From Sphingobacterium prati (GTDB lineage: Bacteria; Bacteroidota; Bacteroidia; Sphingobacteriales; Sphingobacteriaceae), in assembly GCF_013167215.1 (NCBI RefSeq), contig NZ_JABJWY010000033.1, positions 87,592 to 151,591 of the forward strand: 64,000 bases of DNA. Reading direction: 5' to 3'. Below the pieces are notes generated by a model that saw only the letters and a list, made by a program, of their open reading frames with translations, was not told where the DNA came from and ran no database searches. This document shows, piece after piece, positions 52,513 to 61,729 of this stretch. The translations under genes and the position numbers were made by a program. Positions within the stretch are counted from its first letter, which is position 1; the number at the start of each line of letters is the position of its first letter.

Positions 52513-53616
52513 ATGGACAATCAGCTAAAGGATATATTTTTTCAATTATTGCGTATAGGGCTTTGGGGAGAAGGAAGGTTAGTCCTAACAAGGCCAATGG
52601 ATATAGATGATTGGAATACAATCCGAAAATTTGCCGTTAATCATACTGTCGAAGGTATTATTTACGATAGCTTTCCTTTTTTAGAAGAGCAGCAGCTCCC
52701 GCCACAAGCACTTCGATTGAGATGGGCAGTCCGTATGGACCAAATCGAAAGGCACAATGAAAAAATGAATCAGGTGATTGCAGAGCTGTTCAACATTTTC
52801 AGTAACCTTGGCATCCGTCCGATATTACAAAAAGGGCAAGGAGTGGCCGCGTATTATCGTAATCCAAGCCATCGTATCAGTGGCGATATTGACTGGTGTT
52901 TTGAAGCGGATGGCTATGCTAAAGCAAGAAATTTTCTGAAAGACAAACATCCTAATTTTCAAGATACGGCAGGCTTCAGTTTGGATTATCACTGGAAAGG
53001 GATTCATATTGAACACCATAAAAAGATTTTTGACCTTCGCAGCCCGCTAAAGAGAGGGTTCTTAAAAAAGATTCTGAAGAAATACCAGGAAAAACAAGAG
53101 AGTGTTTCTATCAATGGAACTCCGGTACGATTACTTGCTCCAGAACTGCAACTTTTTCAGGTAAATGTCCATATTTTAAAACACCTCATAACTTATGGGA
53201 TAGGACTTCGTCAGTTTTGTGATTCAGCGAGGCTTTATTATGCTGTATCTTCAAAGATTGATCCCGCCTCTCTTCGACAAATCTATACACAAGCAGGTAT
53301 TTTAAAGTGGACCCATCTATTGCATAAGCTTTTGGTAGAATATCTTGGACTACCTAAAGCAGCATTACCTTTTCAGTATCCGGAAAATATAGCTATCGAT
53401 TGGATGTTCGACGAGGTATGGCATTCTGGTAACTTTGGGTTCCACGATGAAAGATTCGAAAATGGAAAAATAATCCCCGTATTGTCGGTTCATCCAGACG
53501 CTACAAAACGTTTGTGGAATAGCTTTAAAAAATATGTCAATTATGCGCCCCAGGAGGCCATAGCTTTTCCTGTAGTCCACCTTTATTCCAAGTTTTTGGG
53601 CAAAGACAGCGATTAA
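52513..53616 (+). CDS. Nucleotidyltransferase family protein (NTP_transf_5-like)
   Basis: A 367-residue protein of the uncharacterised nucleotidyltransferase group. The Pol-beta-type metal site is HRISGDIDWCFE (GDIDW about residues 124-128), preceded by RPILQKGQGVAAYYRNP. A C-terminal alpha-helical region contains LLAPELQLFQVNVHILKHL. Homologues often sit in capsule or exopolysaccharide clusters; here it is alone, 340 bp from gldN. Reaction unknown. It ends at a very strong bidirectional hairpin (53634-53678). Confidence 0.85.
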   Translation: MDNQLKDIFFQLLRIGLWGEGRLVLTRPMDIDDWNTIRKFAVNHTVEGIIYDSFPFLEEQQLPPQALRLRWAVRMDQIERHNEKMNQVIAELFNIFSNLGIRPILQKGQGVAAYYRNPSHRISGDIDWCFEADGYAKARNFLKDKHPNFQDTAGFSLDYHWKGIHIEHHKKIFDLRSPLKRGFLKKILKKYQEKQESVSINGTPVRLLAPELQLFQVNVHILKHLITYGIGLRQFCDSARLYYAVSSKIDPASLRQIYTQAGILKWTHLLHKLLVEYLGLPKAALPFQYPENIAIDWMFDEVWHSGNFGFHDERFENGKIIPVLSVHPDATKRLWNSFKKYVNYAPQEAIAFPVVHLYSKFLGKDSD

Positions 53617-53633
53617 TTTTCTCTTAAAATAAG

Positions 53634-53678
53634 AAACGACTTTCGCATTTTGTTAACACAAAATAGCGAAAGTCGTTT
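53634..53678. terminator. Bidirectional terminator between nucleotidyltransferase and gldN genes
   Basis: AAACGACTTTCGC (53634-53646) and GCGAAAGTCGTTT (53666-53678) form a 13-bp perfect stem. The 18-nt loop segment (53647-53664) is itself a palindrome with ATTTTGT/ACAAAAT. It serves the convergent genes on both sides. Confidence 0.85.
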
Positions 53679-53696
53679 GTCTATATCTCATTATTT

Positions 53697-54725
53697 CTAT
53701 AGTTTTTGTTCAGTTTCCGTATTATTACGCAACTGTTCTTGTTCTTCCGTTTTAGTCTGGTTTCCTTCCAATTCCTCAGCTTTCACGCCTTTCGGATTGC
53801 TCCATAGTTTCTTTTTATAAGCGTCAAGTTTCTCTTCCACTTTCTTTCCATCGAGTTGCTGTACACCGTTTTCAGATTCTTTTACATTCTGCAGCATTCC
53901 CGGGGATGATTCTCTGATGATAGTACTCGCAAACTTGTTCTGTACAAAAAAATCGTCCATGCTCATATCATATAGACCTTTGTCTGGATCGGAGATATCA
54001 ACCTGAACCAGACTATAGCGCAACTGCGGAAAGTAAAGCCAAAAGGCGGGAGTTGAACCTACAGACTCGGCTAATTCGGCAGAAGTTGTAATATTCATTA
54101 AAGGGGCAACACCGATGATACGAGTCTCGAGCCTACTACGTTGTTTATCAAAAAAGATATCCTCCTTGACACGGAATTTGGTCACCCGCGAAGGATCAAA
54201 TTCATTCAGTGTCATTTTTGAATCAATCTGGTTACCCTCATCATCAAAGATTGGCACGAGTACGCTGTCCGCAAACCGAGCCATCCCTTCTTGTGCACTT
54301 AATCTGCCCTTAAAAGAATCATCATCAGGGCTATACAGCGAAAGCTTGCCCTTCTCGATCGCTTTCATTACCACCTCAATTAAAGAATTACCAGGAATAG
54401 CCAAAATCGCATTCTTATCATCTTTCAGATCAATATCCCGCCATACACGCTTATAAAAACGGATATTTTTTTTGTTTACTTCTGGATAAGCAAAAGGAAC
54501 CGCATCTTCCATCGAATTTGCTTGATAGAACCCATCAGTAAGCGGAATTGTATCTTGGTTGATTTCCCCAGATTCCACGGGCTTTGCAGCGGAAATATTA
54601 TTTAAAGTATCTTGATTTCTGGGCACCGTATCTATTGTTGTCTCTTGTTGAGCAAACAATGAGCTAATGACGAAAGTCATTGCAGTTGCCACTAATATTT
54701 TTGTTTTCATCACTTTCAATTTCAT
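53697..54725 (-). CDS. gldN: Gliding motility/type IX secretion protein GldN (PorN)
   Basis: A 342-residue periplasmic protein with a signal peptide (ILVATAMTFVISSLFA). GldN hallmarks are present: NKKNIRFYKRVWRDIDLKDD, KFRVKEDIFFDKQRSRLETR, IIGVAPL and FWLYFPQLRYSL. With GldK it forms the outer-membrane-associated ring of the type IX secretion system. The C-terminal ~60 residues are charged and low complexity. It begins 15 bp after the gldK stop, whereas the canonical order is gldK-gldL-gldM-gldN; L and M are not between them here. Confidence 0.94.
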   Translation of the reverse strand: MKLKVMKTKILVATAMTFVISSLFAQQETTIDTVPRNQDTLNNISAAKPVESGEINQDTIPLTDGFYQANSMEDAVPFAYPEVNKKNIRFYKRVWRDIDLKDDKNAILAIPGNSLIEVVMKAIEKGKLSLYSPDDDSFKGRLSAQEGMARFADSVLVPIFDDEGNQIDSKMTLNEFDPSRVTKFRVKEDIFFDKQRSRLETRIIGVAPLMNITTSAELAESVGSTPAFWLYFPQLRYSLVQVDISDPDKGLYDMSMDDFFVQNKFASTIIRESSPGMLQNVKESENGVQQLDGKKVEEKLDAYKKKLWSNPKGVKAEELEGNQTKTEEQEQLRNNTETEQKL

Positions 54726-54740
54726 TTTGTGATCAAATAA

Positions 54741-56039
54741 TTAATACTTGCGCGTTTTACTTTGTACGGTTGGCATTTCGAATGCCGACATGACACAACG
54801 AAATCCGATATAGGAATGTGGTTCGTAGTCCACTGAATAGTTTCTTGTCTCACTATTCAGCTGCTCGCCATTATCCTTCCAAGAACCACCACGTACCACC
54901 TTCCGTTTCAATGCATCACCATCTTTTGCATCCGCATCATACAATAAAGCTGGATTTAAGTCATTGACAAAAACTACTGCAGAAGGACTATAGGCATCCA
55001 GTGTCCATTCAGACACATTCCCCGCCATATTATAGACACCAAAAGCATTCGGCATATATGATTTAACCGGCAAAGTAAAGGTGGCCCCATCCCGGGAATA
55101 AGTTCCTTCTCCCTGTTTAAAATTGACGGCCAATTTCTTTTTACCGTCAGTTCCATCAACTGTCATACGAGAACCTGCTATTGTATCCTGTGGATCTAAT
55201 TTACCTGATGCAGCATATTGCCATTGCGCTTCAGTAGGTAAGCTCAAGCTCAATTGATAACCATTGAGATAAGAATTCTTCAGCACAGTAGCCGCCATCT
55301 CACTTGCACGCCAATCGGTAAATGCCCGGGCTTGTCTCCAGGTAACACCAACCACAGGATAATAATCAAAAGAAGGATGCGTAAAGTAATTGGCATCCAA
55401 AGAAGCCAACTGCGCATTTGGAAAATCCTTTGTCCAGATATCCTCCACTGGCATAACCGCTACAGAGTCGGTCACGTAAGATTTTTTAACGTTACCTTTC
55501 GATTGCAAATAGGAAAAACGATATTTAATCACCTCGGGATTAAGTGCACGTCGGTTGCCTCGCATTTCTAACATGGGAGCCAAACGCTCCTGAATACTTG
55601 GATCATTGCTTTTCCAAAGTGGTGAAACCTTTTTGACTTTCGCCCAATTGATTCGGCGCTGTCCAACCTGTTCACCTGCGATCTCCAAAAAGTATTGATC
55701 ATCTTGCAGGTAATCCGTTACGGCGACGGAATCAGCCACCCAGTTCACAAATTCGCGATATTGTTTGTTTGTTACTTCGGCCTCATCAATAAAAAATGCA
55801 CTCACACTTACATTCTTTCCTACATTTCCACTATCAAGGGAGCCCTTGAAAAGTATGGTACCAGAAGGAATATAAACCATGCCCGGAGGCGCTGGCAACT
55901 TACCCCCTTTAAAAGCTTCTACTTTAGGGGATTTATACAAATTTGAATTGGACTTACATGCAGAAAAACCAATTAAGATAGCCAAAGAAACAAGCCCCAA
56001 TAGACGATTGCTATAGCTTCCTTTTAATATATTCATCAT
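54741..56039 (-). CDS. gldK: Gliding motility/type IX secretion lipoprotein GldK (PorK)
   Basis: A 432-residue lipoprotein with lipobox GFSAC (Cys about 28) and a formylglycine-generating-enzyme-like (SUMF1) fold: AFFIDEAEVTNKQYREFVNW, HPSFDYYPVVGVTWRQARAF, LSLPTEAQWQYAA, NAFGVYNMAGNVSEWTLDAY, VVRGGSWKDN and SYIGFRCV. GldK uses this fold structurally, not as an enzyme. It is anchored in the outer membrane and forms rings with GldN. It is followed directly by gldN and preceded by an outer-membrane barrel gene (30-bp gap). Length is as expected. Confidence 0.94.
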   Translation of the reverse strand: MMNILKGSYSNRLLGLVSLAILIGFSACKSNSNLYKSPKVEAFKGGKLPAPPGMVYIPSGTILFKGSLDSGNVGKNVSVSAFFIDEAEVTNKQYREFVNWVADSVAVTDYLQDDQYFLEIAGEQVGQRRINWAKVKKVSPLWKSNDPSIQERLAPMLEMRGNRRALNPEVIKYRFSYLQSKGNVKKSYVTDSVAVMPVEDIWTKDFPNAQLASLDANYFTHPSFDYYPVVGVTWRQARAFTDWRASEMAATVLKNSYLNGYQLSLSLPTEAQWQYAASGKLDPQDTIAGSRMTVDGTDGKKKLAVNFKQGEGTYSRDGATFTLPVKSYMPNAFGVYNMAGNVSEWTLDAYSPSAVVFVNDLNPALLYDADAKDGDALKRKVVRGGSWKDNGEQLNSETRNYSVDYEPHSYIGFRCVMSAFEMPTVQSKTRKY

Positions 56040-56069
56040 TTGTTCTTTTAGATTAAATGTTTGGTTAGC

Positions 56070-56792
56070 TTATTTACGACTGAACAGTGCATATTTTACA
56101 CCTAGCGATATAAAGCCATATTGATCCTTATTGCTGTTGATAATACCATCCAGATTATCGTTCGTTGTCAGGGTATGTTGGTAGTTTACGTTAATTGCCC
56201 ATTGCGGTCCGTAGAGTGTCCGGCCAAATGGGATATCCACTCCAATGTTTAGTGGAATAATAAAATGAATACCAGAACGATCTTCAGCAATTTCGCCACC
56301 ACGATCGATAATTGAGCTAGCGTATAGAGGATCTAACTGTCTTTTTATACGGTTCTTTAATGCTCCAGCTCCAGCGCCTACATAGACATTGGAAAGAATG
56401 CGTGAAAATGTATTTGCTTGCAGTGTATAATAACTGTAATTATCTGGACGCCGCAAAAACTGCCCAATACGAACTTTACCGTTCACATTCGCAGCGTAAT
56501 AACTATTTTCAAATTCGCTATTGTAACCGTTACCAGCAAGTTTTCCCTTCTCGCCGTGTAAACCAACGGAAATAAATGGTGTAATTAGATAATCTGCTTC
56601 ACCATAGAATCCGAATTTGGCCCCATCATTGGTTAAATCGGTCAGGCCAAATGTTGCCCCAGCACCAGCACCTACACTAAAAGGGCGCGAAAATTGAGCA
56701 GATGCAGTCCCTATGGACATGCAGAATAGCCCAATAAATGTAAGCACCAATTTTTCTTTCAATTGCAAAAATCTGTTTCTCAGTGGTCTCAT
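56070..56792 (-). CDS. Outer-membrane beta-barrel protein linked to gldK-gldN
   Basis: A 240-residue protein with a signal peptide (LVLTFIGLFCMSIGTASA, cleavage near SAQ) and alternating aromatic/polar strands, such as FSVGAGAGATFGL, PFISVGLHGEKGK, NVYVGAGAGALKNR and FISLGVKYALFSRK. This is an outer-membrane barrel of OmpA-like size (about 8 strands). In type IX loci the gene upstream of gldK/porK is usually a PorP/SprF protein of about 300 or more residues; this one is shorter and not recognisably PorP. It probably forms an operon with gldK and gldN. Confidence 0.85.
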   Translation of the reverse strand: MRPLRNRFLQLKEKLVLTFIGLFCMSIGTASAQFSRPFSVGAGAGATFGLTDLTNDGAKFGFYGEADYLITPFISVGLHGEKGKLAGNGYNSEFENSYYAANVNGKVRIGQFLRRPDNYSYYTLQANTFSRILSNVYVGAGAGALKNRIKRQLDPLYASSIIDRGGEIAEDRSGIHFIIPLNIGVDIPFGRTLYGPQWAINVNYQHTLTTNDNLDGIINSNKDQYGFISLGVKYALFSRK

Positions 56793-56841
56793 CTGTATCG
56801 ATTAGTAATTAAAATGTATATATTCAAAAACGTTTTTCATG

Positions 56842-56849
56842 CAAAATTA
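56842..56849 (-). promoter_or_regulatory. -7 promoter box for the OMP-gldK-gldN operon
   Basis: TAATTTTG on the minus strand (CAAAATTA on plus) matches TAnnTTTG 50 bp before the OMP start. It lies just after the upstream operon's terminator, supporting an independent unit. Confidence 0.4.
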
Positions 56850-56850
56850 T

Positions 56851-56890
56851 TATAAAATAAAACCCCAAGTCGAGGTATCGACTTGGGGTT
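56851..56890 (-). terminator. Intrinsic terminator of the EPS-2 wza/wzc unit
   Basis: AACCCCAAGTCGA (56861-56873) and TCGACTTGGGGTT (56878-56890) form a 13-bp perfect stem with a 4-nt loop. On the minus strand it is followed by TTATTTTATA. It ends transcription 39 bp past the wzc-like stop. Confidence 0.9.
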
Positions 56891-56928
56891 AAACAACAAT
56901 AAGGCCAAAAATCTATTTTATCATAGAT

Positions 56929-59328
56929 CTATTTGATATTTAAACGATTTTTAAGGTCATGCCAAACTTTTGCAAGCCCTGTTTTCTTTTTACCTTTATC
57001 ACCATAGCCATAACCGTAGCCATAACCATAGCCATAACCGCGAGCAAAGTCAACGTCATTGACGACAGCTGCAAGATTTTTTAGCTTGCCATCCACATAG
57101 AGTTCACGCGGCACCTGAAGTAAACGCTTGTCCAAATAATTAACACGTGATACATACAGTGTCAGGTCTGCATTGTGAGCAATTAACAATGTATCTGTCA
57201 CAAGACTCACTGGTGCAGTATCGACCAAAATATAGTCATAATGATTACGTGCATACTTAATTACGTCATCAAAGTGCCCATTCATTAAAAGTTCGGCCGG
57301 ATTCGGTGCTATATATCCCGAATATACCACATCAAAGTCATAATTGCCCGGCTTTTTAATGATGATATTATCCACATCCATTTCCGGATTGATCAAGAAT
57401 TGTGTAATCCCTACATTGGTATGCTGTAAATGTGATAAGCCTAAATAATCCAATACCTTTGGACTACGGATATCAGCTCCTATCAATAATACTTTCTTTC
57501 CAGACATAGATAAGATCTGCGCAAGATTGGTCGTTACAAAAGATTTACCTTCACCAGAGATAGTTGATGTCACAAAAACAACCTTAGATTTATCCTTTTG
57601 ATCAGCACCAAACATAAAGTTCATATTGGTGCGTAAGATCCGAAATGCTTCCGCCAAGGACGAACGATCGTTGAGGTGTACTATTGTATCTTCAGCAGTA
57701 GGTATTTCACCTAATACTGGCGCTTTAACAATTTCCTCAATGTCCTTACGTGAATGGATTTTATTGTCCAATAAAAACTTTAAGTAGAGGATTATAAATG
57801 GTATTATAATTCCTAATGCCATGGCACCCAATAGAATAATCACTTTCCTAGGCGAGACAGGAATTCCGTTACTATAAGCCGCATCGATTATTTTTAAGTT
57901 ATCAGGAGTTGCCGCGGCTTTAACTTCACTCTCTTCTCTTTTTTGTAATAAAAGTAAATAGAGTGATTCAACGATCTGTTGCTGACGTGAAATTTTCTTA
58001 AAGCCTTGCTCTTGATTTGGAATAGAACTAATTCTACCTTTAATTTCGTTAGATTTCCTTTCAATACTGCTCAGAGCCAATTGGGTTACTTTCTGATAAT
58101 TTTTTAGGGATTGGCGAATGTTTTTATCCGATTCCGCAATACTTTCATTTAAAGCAATGACCGCTGGGTTTTGGTCTGATGCTGACTTTAATAAATCATC
58201 TCTCTCCAAGACCAACTTATTATAAGCTGCAATCGCCGTCCCGATTGAGGCATCCTGTAAACCAATATTAGATGGGAGTAATTTTCCTACTTCCTGACTT
58301 TTCAGGTAATCACTCATATGATCCACCAATTGTAGTTGCGTCCGATACTCCAACACTTTTTTATCATTTTCAGAAGCATTGTTCAGAAAAACTCCAGCCT
58401 CGGTAGCCATATCCACCATTGAATTGGCTGATTTGAAATCTGCTGCTTGCTCGTCTGCACCTGAGAGATCTTTTGAAATAAGCATCAACCGCTTATTAAT
58501 AAAATCAGAGGTAGCACGGGTCATTCTCAGCTTGTCATTTGTTAAATCAAGGTTATAGGTCTCTATTAAAGTGTTTAATATCAATTTTGCTTTTTTACTC
58601 AATGAGGAGACCATTGCAAAATTGACAATATAGGATTGCATTTCCTTTCCTGGAGATATATTTATTGCTCCTAAATTTGCATCTATCGCCCAATCTTTAG
58701 GCACAATATTTACAATATAATCATCATCAGGATCAATTTTATTAACAGCATTTCGCCGGATTATAATCTTATTGTCCCCTATTTTAAAAGCTTTATCAAA
58801 ACCTATGTTAGATTTAACTCCTGAACCTAAATCTACGACATCCAATTGTTTTCCATTTGTAGAGTTAATACGTATATTAATGAATGTCGTATCTTGATCA
58901 CCCAGTGGTTCAACAATAAAAGGCATATCCCTTTCTAACAGTTCAGAAGAGCGAATCTTACCTTTAACAGAATATGTAATATTAAGGTGATGTTGATCGA
59001 CAACTTTTCTCATTAGGCGCCGTGACGCAAGCACCTCAATTTGGTCCGTTACGAACGCAGCTCTAGAGCCACCAAACCCCATAGTACTACTTAGTTCGGC
59101 AATTCCTGCCAATTCACCAGCGGATGCACTTCGTTCATCTTTCAATAATATTTTAGCCGTTGTATTATACGTTTTTTGGGCATATCTTAAGTATACTACA
59201 GCAATTCCGAGAAAAAGGACAATGGTAATTAAGAACCACTTCCAATAAAAAGTATATTGTTCGAAAAGCTGTCGAAGATTTATTTCCTCTCCCTGTTTTT
59301 CCTTATTCTGTATAGGTTGTTGTTCCAT
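56929..59328 (-). CDS. Wzc-like polysaccharide co-polymerase / BY-kinase (EPS-2)
   Basis: A 799-residue paralogue of the EPS-1 kinase. It has two membrane segments (about 31-51 and 505-525), a periplasmic Wzz/coiled-coil region, and a cytoplasmic kinase with Walker A (ISGEGKS, about 590), Walker A' (IGADIRSPKVL) and Walker B (YILVDTAPVS, about 700). The tail is GYGYGYGYGYGDKG. It would control length and export of the EPS-2 polymer together with the Wza-like protein encoded 7 bp upstream. No PHP phosphatase is encoded in the visible part of EPS-2. Confidence 0.94.
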   Translation of the reverse strand: MEQQPIQNKEKQGEEINLRQLFEQYTFYWKWFLITIVLFLGIAVVYLRYAQKTYNTTAKILLKDERSASAGELAGIAELSSTMGFGGSRAAFVTDQIEVLASRRLMRKVVDQHHLNITYSVKGKIRSSELLERDMPFIVEPLGDQDTTFINIRINSTNGKQLDVVDLGSGVKSNIGFDKAFKIGDNKIIIRRNAVNKIDPDDDYIVNIVPKDWAIDANLGAINISPGKEMQSYIVNFAMVSSLSKKAKLILNTLIETYNLDLTNDKLRMTRATSDFINKRLMLISKDLSGADEQAADFKSANSMVDMATEAGVFLNNASENDKKVLEYRTQLQLVDHMSDYLKSQEVGKLLPSNIGLQDASIGTAIAAYNKLVLERDDLLKSASDQNPAVIALNESIAESDKNIRQSLKNYQKVTQLALSSIERKSNEIKGRISSIPNQEQGFKKISRQQQIVESLYLLLLQKREESEVKAAATPDNLKIIDAAYSNGIPVSPRKVIILLGAMALGIIIPFIILYLKFLLDNKIHSRKDIEEIVKAPVLGEIPTAEDTIVHLNDRSSLAEAFRILRTNMNFMFGADQKDKSKVVFVTSTISGEGKSFVTTNLAQILSMSGKKVLLIGADIRSPKVLDYLGLSHLQHTNVGITQFLINPEMDVDNIIIKKPGNYDFDVVYSGYIAPNPAELLMNGHFDDVIKYARNHYDYILVDTAPVSLVTDTLLIAHNADLTLYVSRVNYLDKRLLQVPRELYVDGKLKNLAAVVNDVDFARGYGYGYGYGYGYGDKGKKKTGLAKVWHDLKNRLNIK

Positions 59329-59335
59329 AGAGGTA

Positions 59336-60121
59336 TTAGCGTGTCAATACTGAAATTACTGTAATTAATAAACTGGCAATTGAAATAATTATATTTGTAT
59401 TTGCCCCTAGTTTCGAGTTATTTATTTGTGCCTTATTTGGCTCGACATAGATTACATCATTTTGTGCCAAATAATAATAGGGCGAATTAAGAGTGCTCTG
59501 TTGGGTAAGATCCAAACGATGCATAGATTTTTTTCCGTCTATTTCACGGATCAACATTACATTTTCACGAACGCCCCGAATCGTTAAATCACCAGCCATT
59601 CCGATGGCCTCCAAAACTGTTAAACGTTCTGTTGGCATGATAAATGACCCTGGCTTTGCTACTTCTCCTAAGACAGAAACCCTAAAGTTATTAAAATTCA
59701 TATTGACACCAGGATCTTTAATATATTGACTCAATTCCAGGCGCAATTTTTCTATTGCTTCAACCCTTGTCAATCCAGCGACATGTACCTTACCCAACAT
59801 AGGTAGCGTGATATCCCCTTGGTTATCGACAGTATAAGTCGGTCGCAAAGCCATGTCAACCTGTTGTGTCAAATTACTGGTCGTCATTGAACTAACAGGG
59901 TTAAACGGCACTGTCACCTTTGGATCCGCAGCAGTGACCACAATTGTTAAGATATCATTTACCTGAATCTTCGGAACATATTGCTCATACAAGGTATTAA
60001 TTTGCGTAGAGTCATTCTGTAAATAGACCATATTCTTGCGTGAACCACAAGAACTAAATAGCATCAACACTAACGTATATAACAATCCAAGTGTTAAACC
60101 ATACTTTGAAATTAATCGCAT
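59336..60121 (-). CDS. Wza-like polysaccharide export outer-membrane lipoprotein (EPS-2)
   Basis: A 261-residue lipoprotein: lipobox LFSSC (Cys about 25), Poly_export domain (YVPKIQVNDILTIVVTAADP, TVDNQGDITLPMLGKV), SLBB domain (NNFRVSVLGEVAKPGSFIMP) and a hydrophobic C-terminus (TNIIISIASLLITVISVLT). Same architecture as the EPS-1 protein at 7421 but clearly diverged. A minus-strand -7 box at 60163-60170 lies upstream, so wza/wzc of EPS-2 may have their own promoter. Confidence 0.93.
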   Translation of the reverse strand: MRLISKYGLTLGLLYTLVLMLFSSCGSRKNMVYLQNDSTQINTLYEQYVPKIQVNDILTIVVTAADPKVTVPFNPVSSMTTSNLTQQVDMALRPTYTVDNQGDITLPMLGKVHVAGLTRVEAIEKLRLELSQYIKDPGVNMNFNNFRVSVLGEVAKPGSFIMPTERLTVLEAIGMAGDLTIRGVRENVMLIREIDGKKSMHRLDLTQQSTLNSPYYYLAQNDVIYVEPNKAQINNSKLGANTNIIISIASLLITVISVLTR

Positions 60122-60162
60122 GTTTTATTTAAATTATAAAATTGATTTTAGTATTTCAATGA

Positions 60163-60170
60163 CAAAAATA
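60163..60170 (-). promoter_or_regulatory. -7 promoter box for the EPS-2 wza/wzc pair
   Basis: TATTTTTG on the minus strand matches TAnnTTTG 42 bp before the wza-like start. A TTTG at 60183-60186 (minus) is closer than the usual -33 spacing. The 169-bp gap in front of this gene supports an internal promoter. Confidence 0.45.
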
Positions 60171-60290
60171 TATTTTTTTTCGCAAAAACCCTTTATGCAT
60201 GATAACTTAATAAGGATTTAACGAATGCCCTCTCTGCCAAGCAAGTTTTATGCCTAAAAACTTTATTTGCTAATCTAGGTACAAATTCCG

Positions 60291-60728
60291 TTACTGATCT
60301 TTTTCTATCATCGTAAAATAATCGAACTTCCAAGTGTAATCATCCAGTGGCGCATGCGTTACTGGATAGTCCGCATAGACCAATAATTCACTGTCCGCTT
60401 CCAACGCCCGAAAGGCTGTCCCATAGCCCACAGGGACATGAAGAACCTTCATGTCGACAGCATTCAACTTAACATTTTCTACGGGCAGCGATTGATCTGG
60501 GCTCTCCCAATTATCAATCTTTACCAAATCAACGTTAAAGCTTCCAGACAGCACATAAAACCAGCGCTGCTCAATACGATGTGCCCGCCAGCCTCTGATC
60601 AACTCAGTATCTGCGTTCTTTATAATATAGAATCGCTTGACCAAGCTCATATCGAAATCATTGACAAAACGGATTTGTCCGCGTTCATCTTTGGCTATCC
60701 CCCCCTGAAAAACACCTAACTCACTCAT
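60291..60728 (-). CDS. WxcM-like cupin, sugar isomerase/epimerase-like
   Basis: A 145-residue cupin of the WxcM-like/FdtA type. The family pattern is visible in GGIAKDERGQIRFVNDFDM, RGWRAHRIEQRWFYVLSGSF and VLHVPVGYGTAFRALEADS. FdtA-type enzymes isomerise dTDP-4-keto-6-deoxyhexoses and others modify nucleotide sugars; here the catalytic details cannot be confirmed. It lies 7 bp after the WecA-like gene in EPS-2, so it probably modifies a sugar in that pathway. Confidence 0.82.
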   Translation of the reverse strand: MSELGVFQGGIAKDERGQIRFVNDFDMSLVKRFYIIKNADTELIRGWRAHRIEQRWFYVLSGSFNVDLVKIDNWESPDQSLPVENVKLNAVDMKVLHVPVGYGTAFRALEADSELLVYADYPVTHAPLDDYTWKFDYFTMIEKDQ

Positions 60729-60735
60729 AATAAAA

Positions 60736-61695
60736 TCAAATTTTGACGTATTTTTTAATTATATAGGTCTTTAATACCAGATAGACCACACTCAATGCAC
60801 CTATCAAAACGAGCGCAAAGATCAATTGTTCCTGCAGAGATTGCGTTGAAAACTGAATCACCATGTAACCTATTCCTAATTGAACCAGCCCATAAAGAAA
60901 CGATATCATTAGTTTATTTACCCCCGCCTCATTGCCTAAAAATTGGTATAAATGAGAGCGATGTGCTTCAAAAATATTCTCTTTACGAGATATACGTCTA
61001 ATAATAGTCCAGACAGCATCCACCCCATATACAACCAAAAACAGAATATAGATCAGGTTTCCTGTTTTTAGAATCAACATACCTAGCGCAAAAAGCAAAA
61101 TATAAGCGATCGCAACAGATCCTACGTCACCTGCAAAGCATTTTGCTTTGACCCGAAAATTAAAGAAAGTAAATACCAACACTCCCAACAATGAAAAAAT
61201 GAGTATGTCTTGAGCGATAAAATTCACCTGTTGATTAACGATCATTAATAATACCCCGACAGCAAGGCTATAACAGGCTGTAATCCCATTGATACCATCC
61301 ATAAAGTTATAGGCATTAATAACACCAACCACTACAATAAAACCGATCAACAGATAATACCATGGCATATCAAACAAGTCGAGTTGATAGGCCATCAACA
61401 GCACTGAAGAAAAATGAACTAATAATCTTATCTTATTGGAAAGAGTAAAGATATCGTCCAAAAAGGAGACTATCGTCATGAGGGTCAATCCAAGAAAAAA
61501 CCAGGGATATTGAAAACCAGAATATATGAAATATATTAAGACGCCGAAGTAGAAAATAATCCCACCACCACGCAAAGTGACCGACGAATGGGAAGAGCGC
61601 TCGTTGGGTTTATCAATGATGTTAAAACGATCAGCGACTTTAAAATACGCTAGCTCTAAGATAAATAAGGCAATCAGCACAAGAAGGTAAATCAT
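60736..61695 (-). CDS. WecA/MraY-like polyprenyl-phosphate N-acetylhexosamine-1-P transferase, EPS-2 initiation
   Basis: A 319-residue integral membrane protein with about 9-11 hydrophobic segments. PNPT-family motifs: DKPNERSSHS near the N-terminus, SFLDDIFTLS (the DD motif), NAYNFMDGINGI, FNFRVKAKCFAGDVGS and RRISRKENIFEAHRSHLYQF. It transfers a GlcNAc-, QuiNAc- or FucNAc-1-phosphate type sugar to undecaprenyl phosphate and so starts the EPS-2 repeat. It directly follows the CapD-type enzyme, its likely substrate supplier. Confidence 0.93.
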   Translation of the reverse strand: MIYLLVLIALFILELAYFKVADRFNIIDKPNERSSHSSVTLRGGGIIFYFGVLIYFIYSGFQYPWFFLGLTLMTIVSFLDDIFTLSNKIRLLVHFSSVLLMAYQLDLFDMPWYYLLIGFIVVVGVINAYNFMDGINGITACYSLAVGVLLMIVNQQVNFIAQDILIFSLLGVLVFTFFNFRVKAKCFAGDVGSVAIAYILLFALGMLILKTGNLIYILFLVVYGVDAVWTIIRRISRKENIFEAHRSHLYQFLGNEAGVNKLMISFLYGLVQLGIGYMVIQFSTQSLQEQLIFALVLIGALSVVYLVLKTYIIKKYVKI

Positions 61696-61729
61696 TCCTA
61701 AATAATGTATAGTAATTTATTTTATATTT

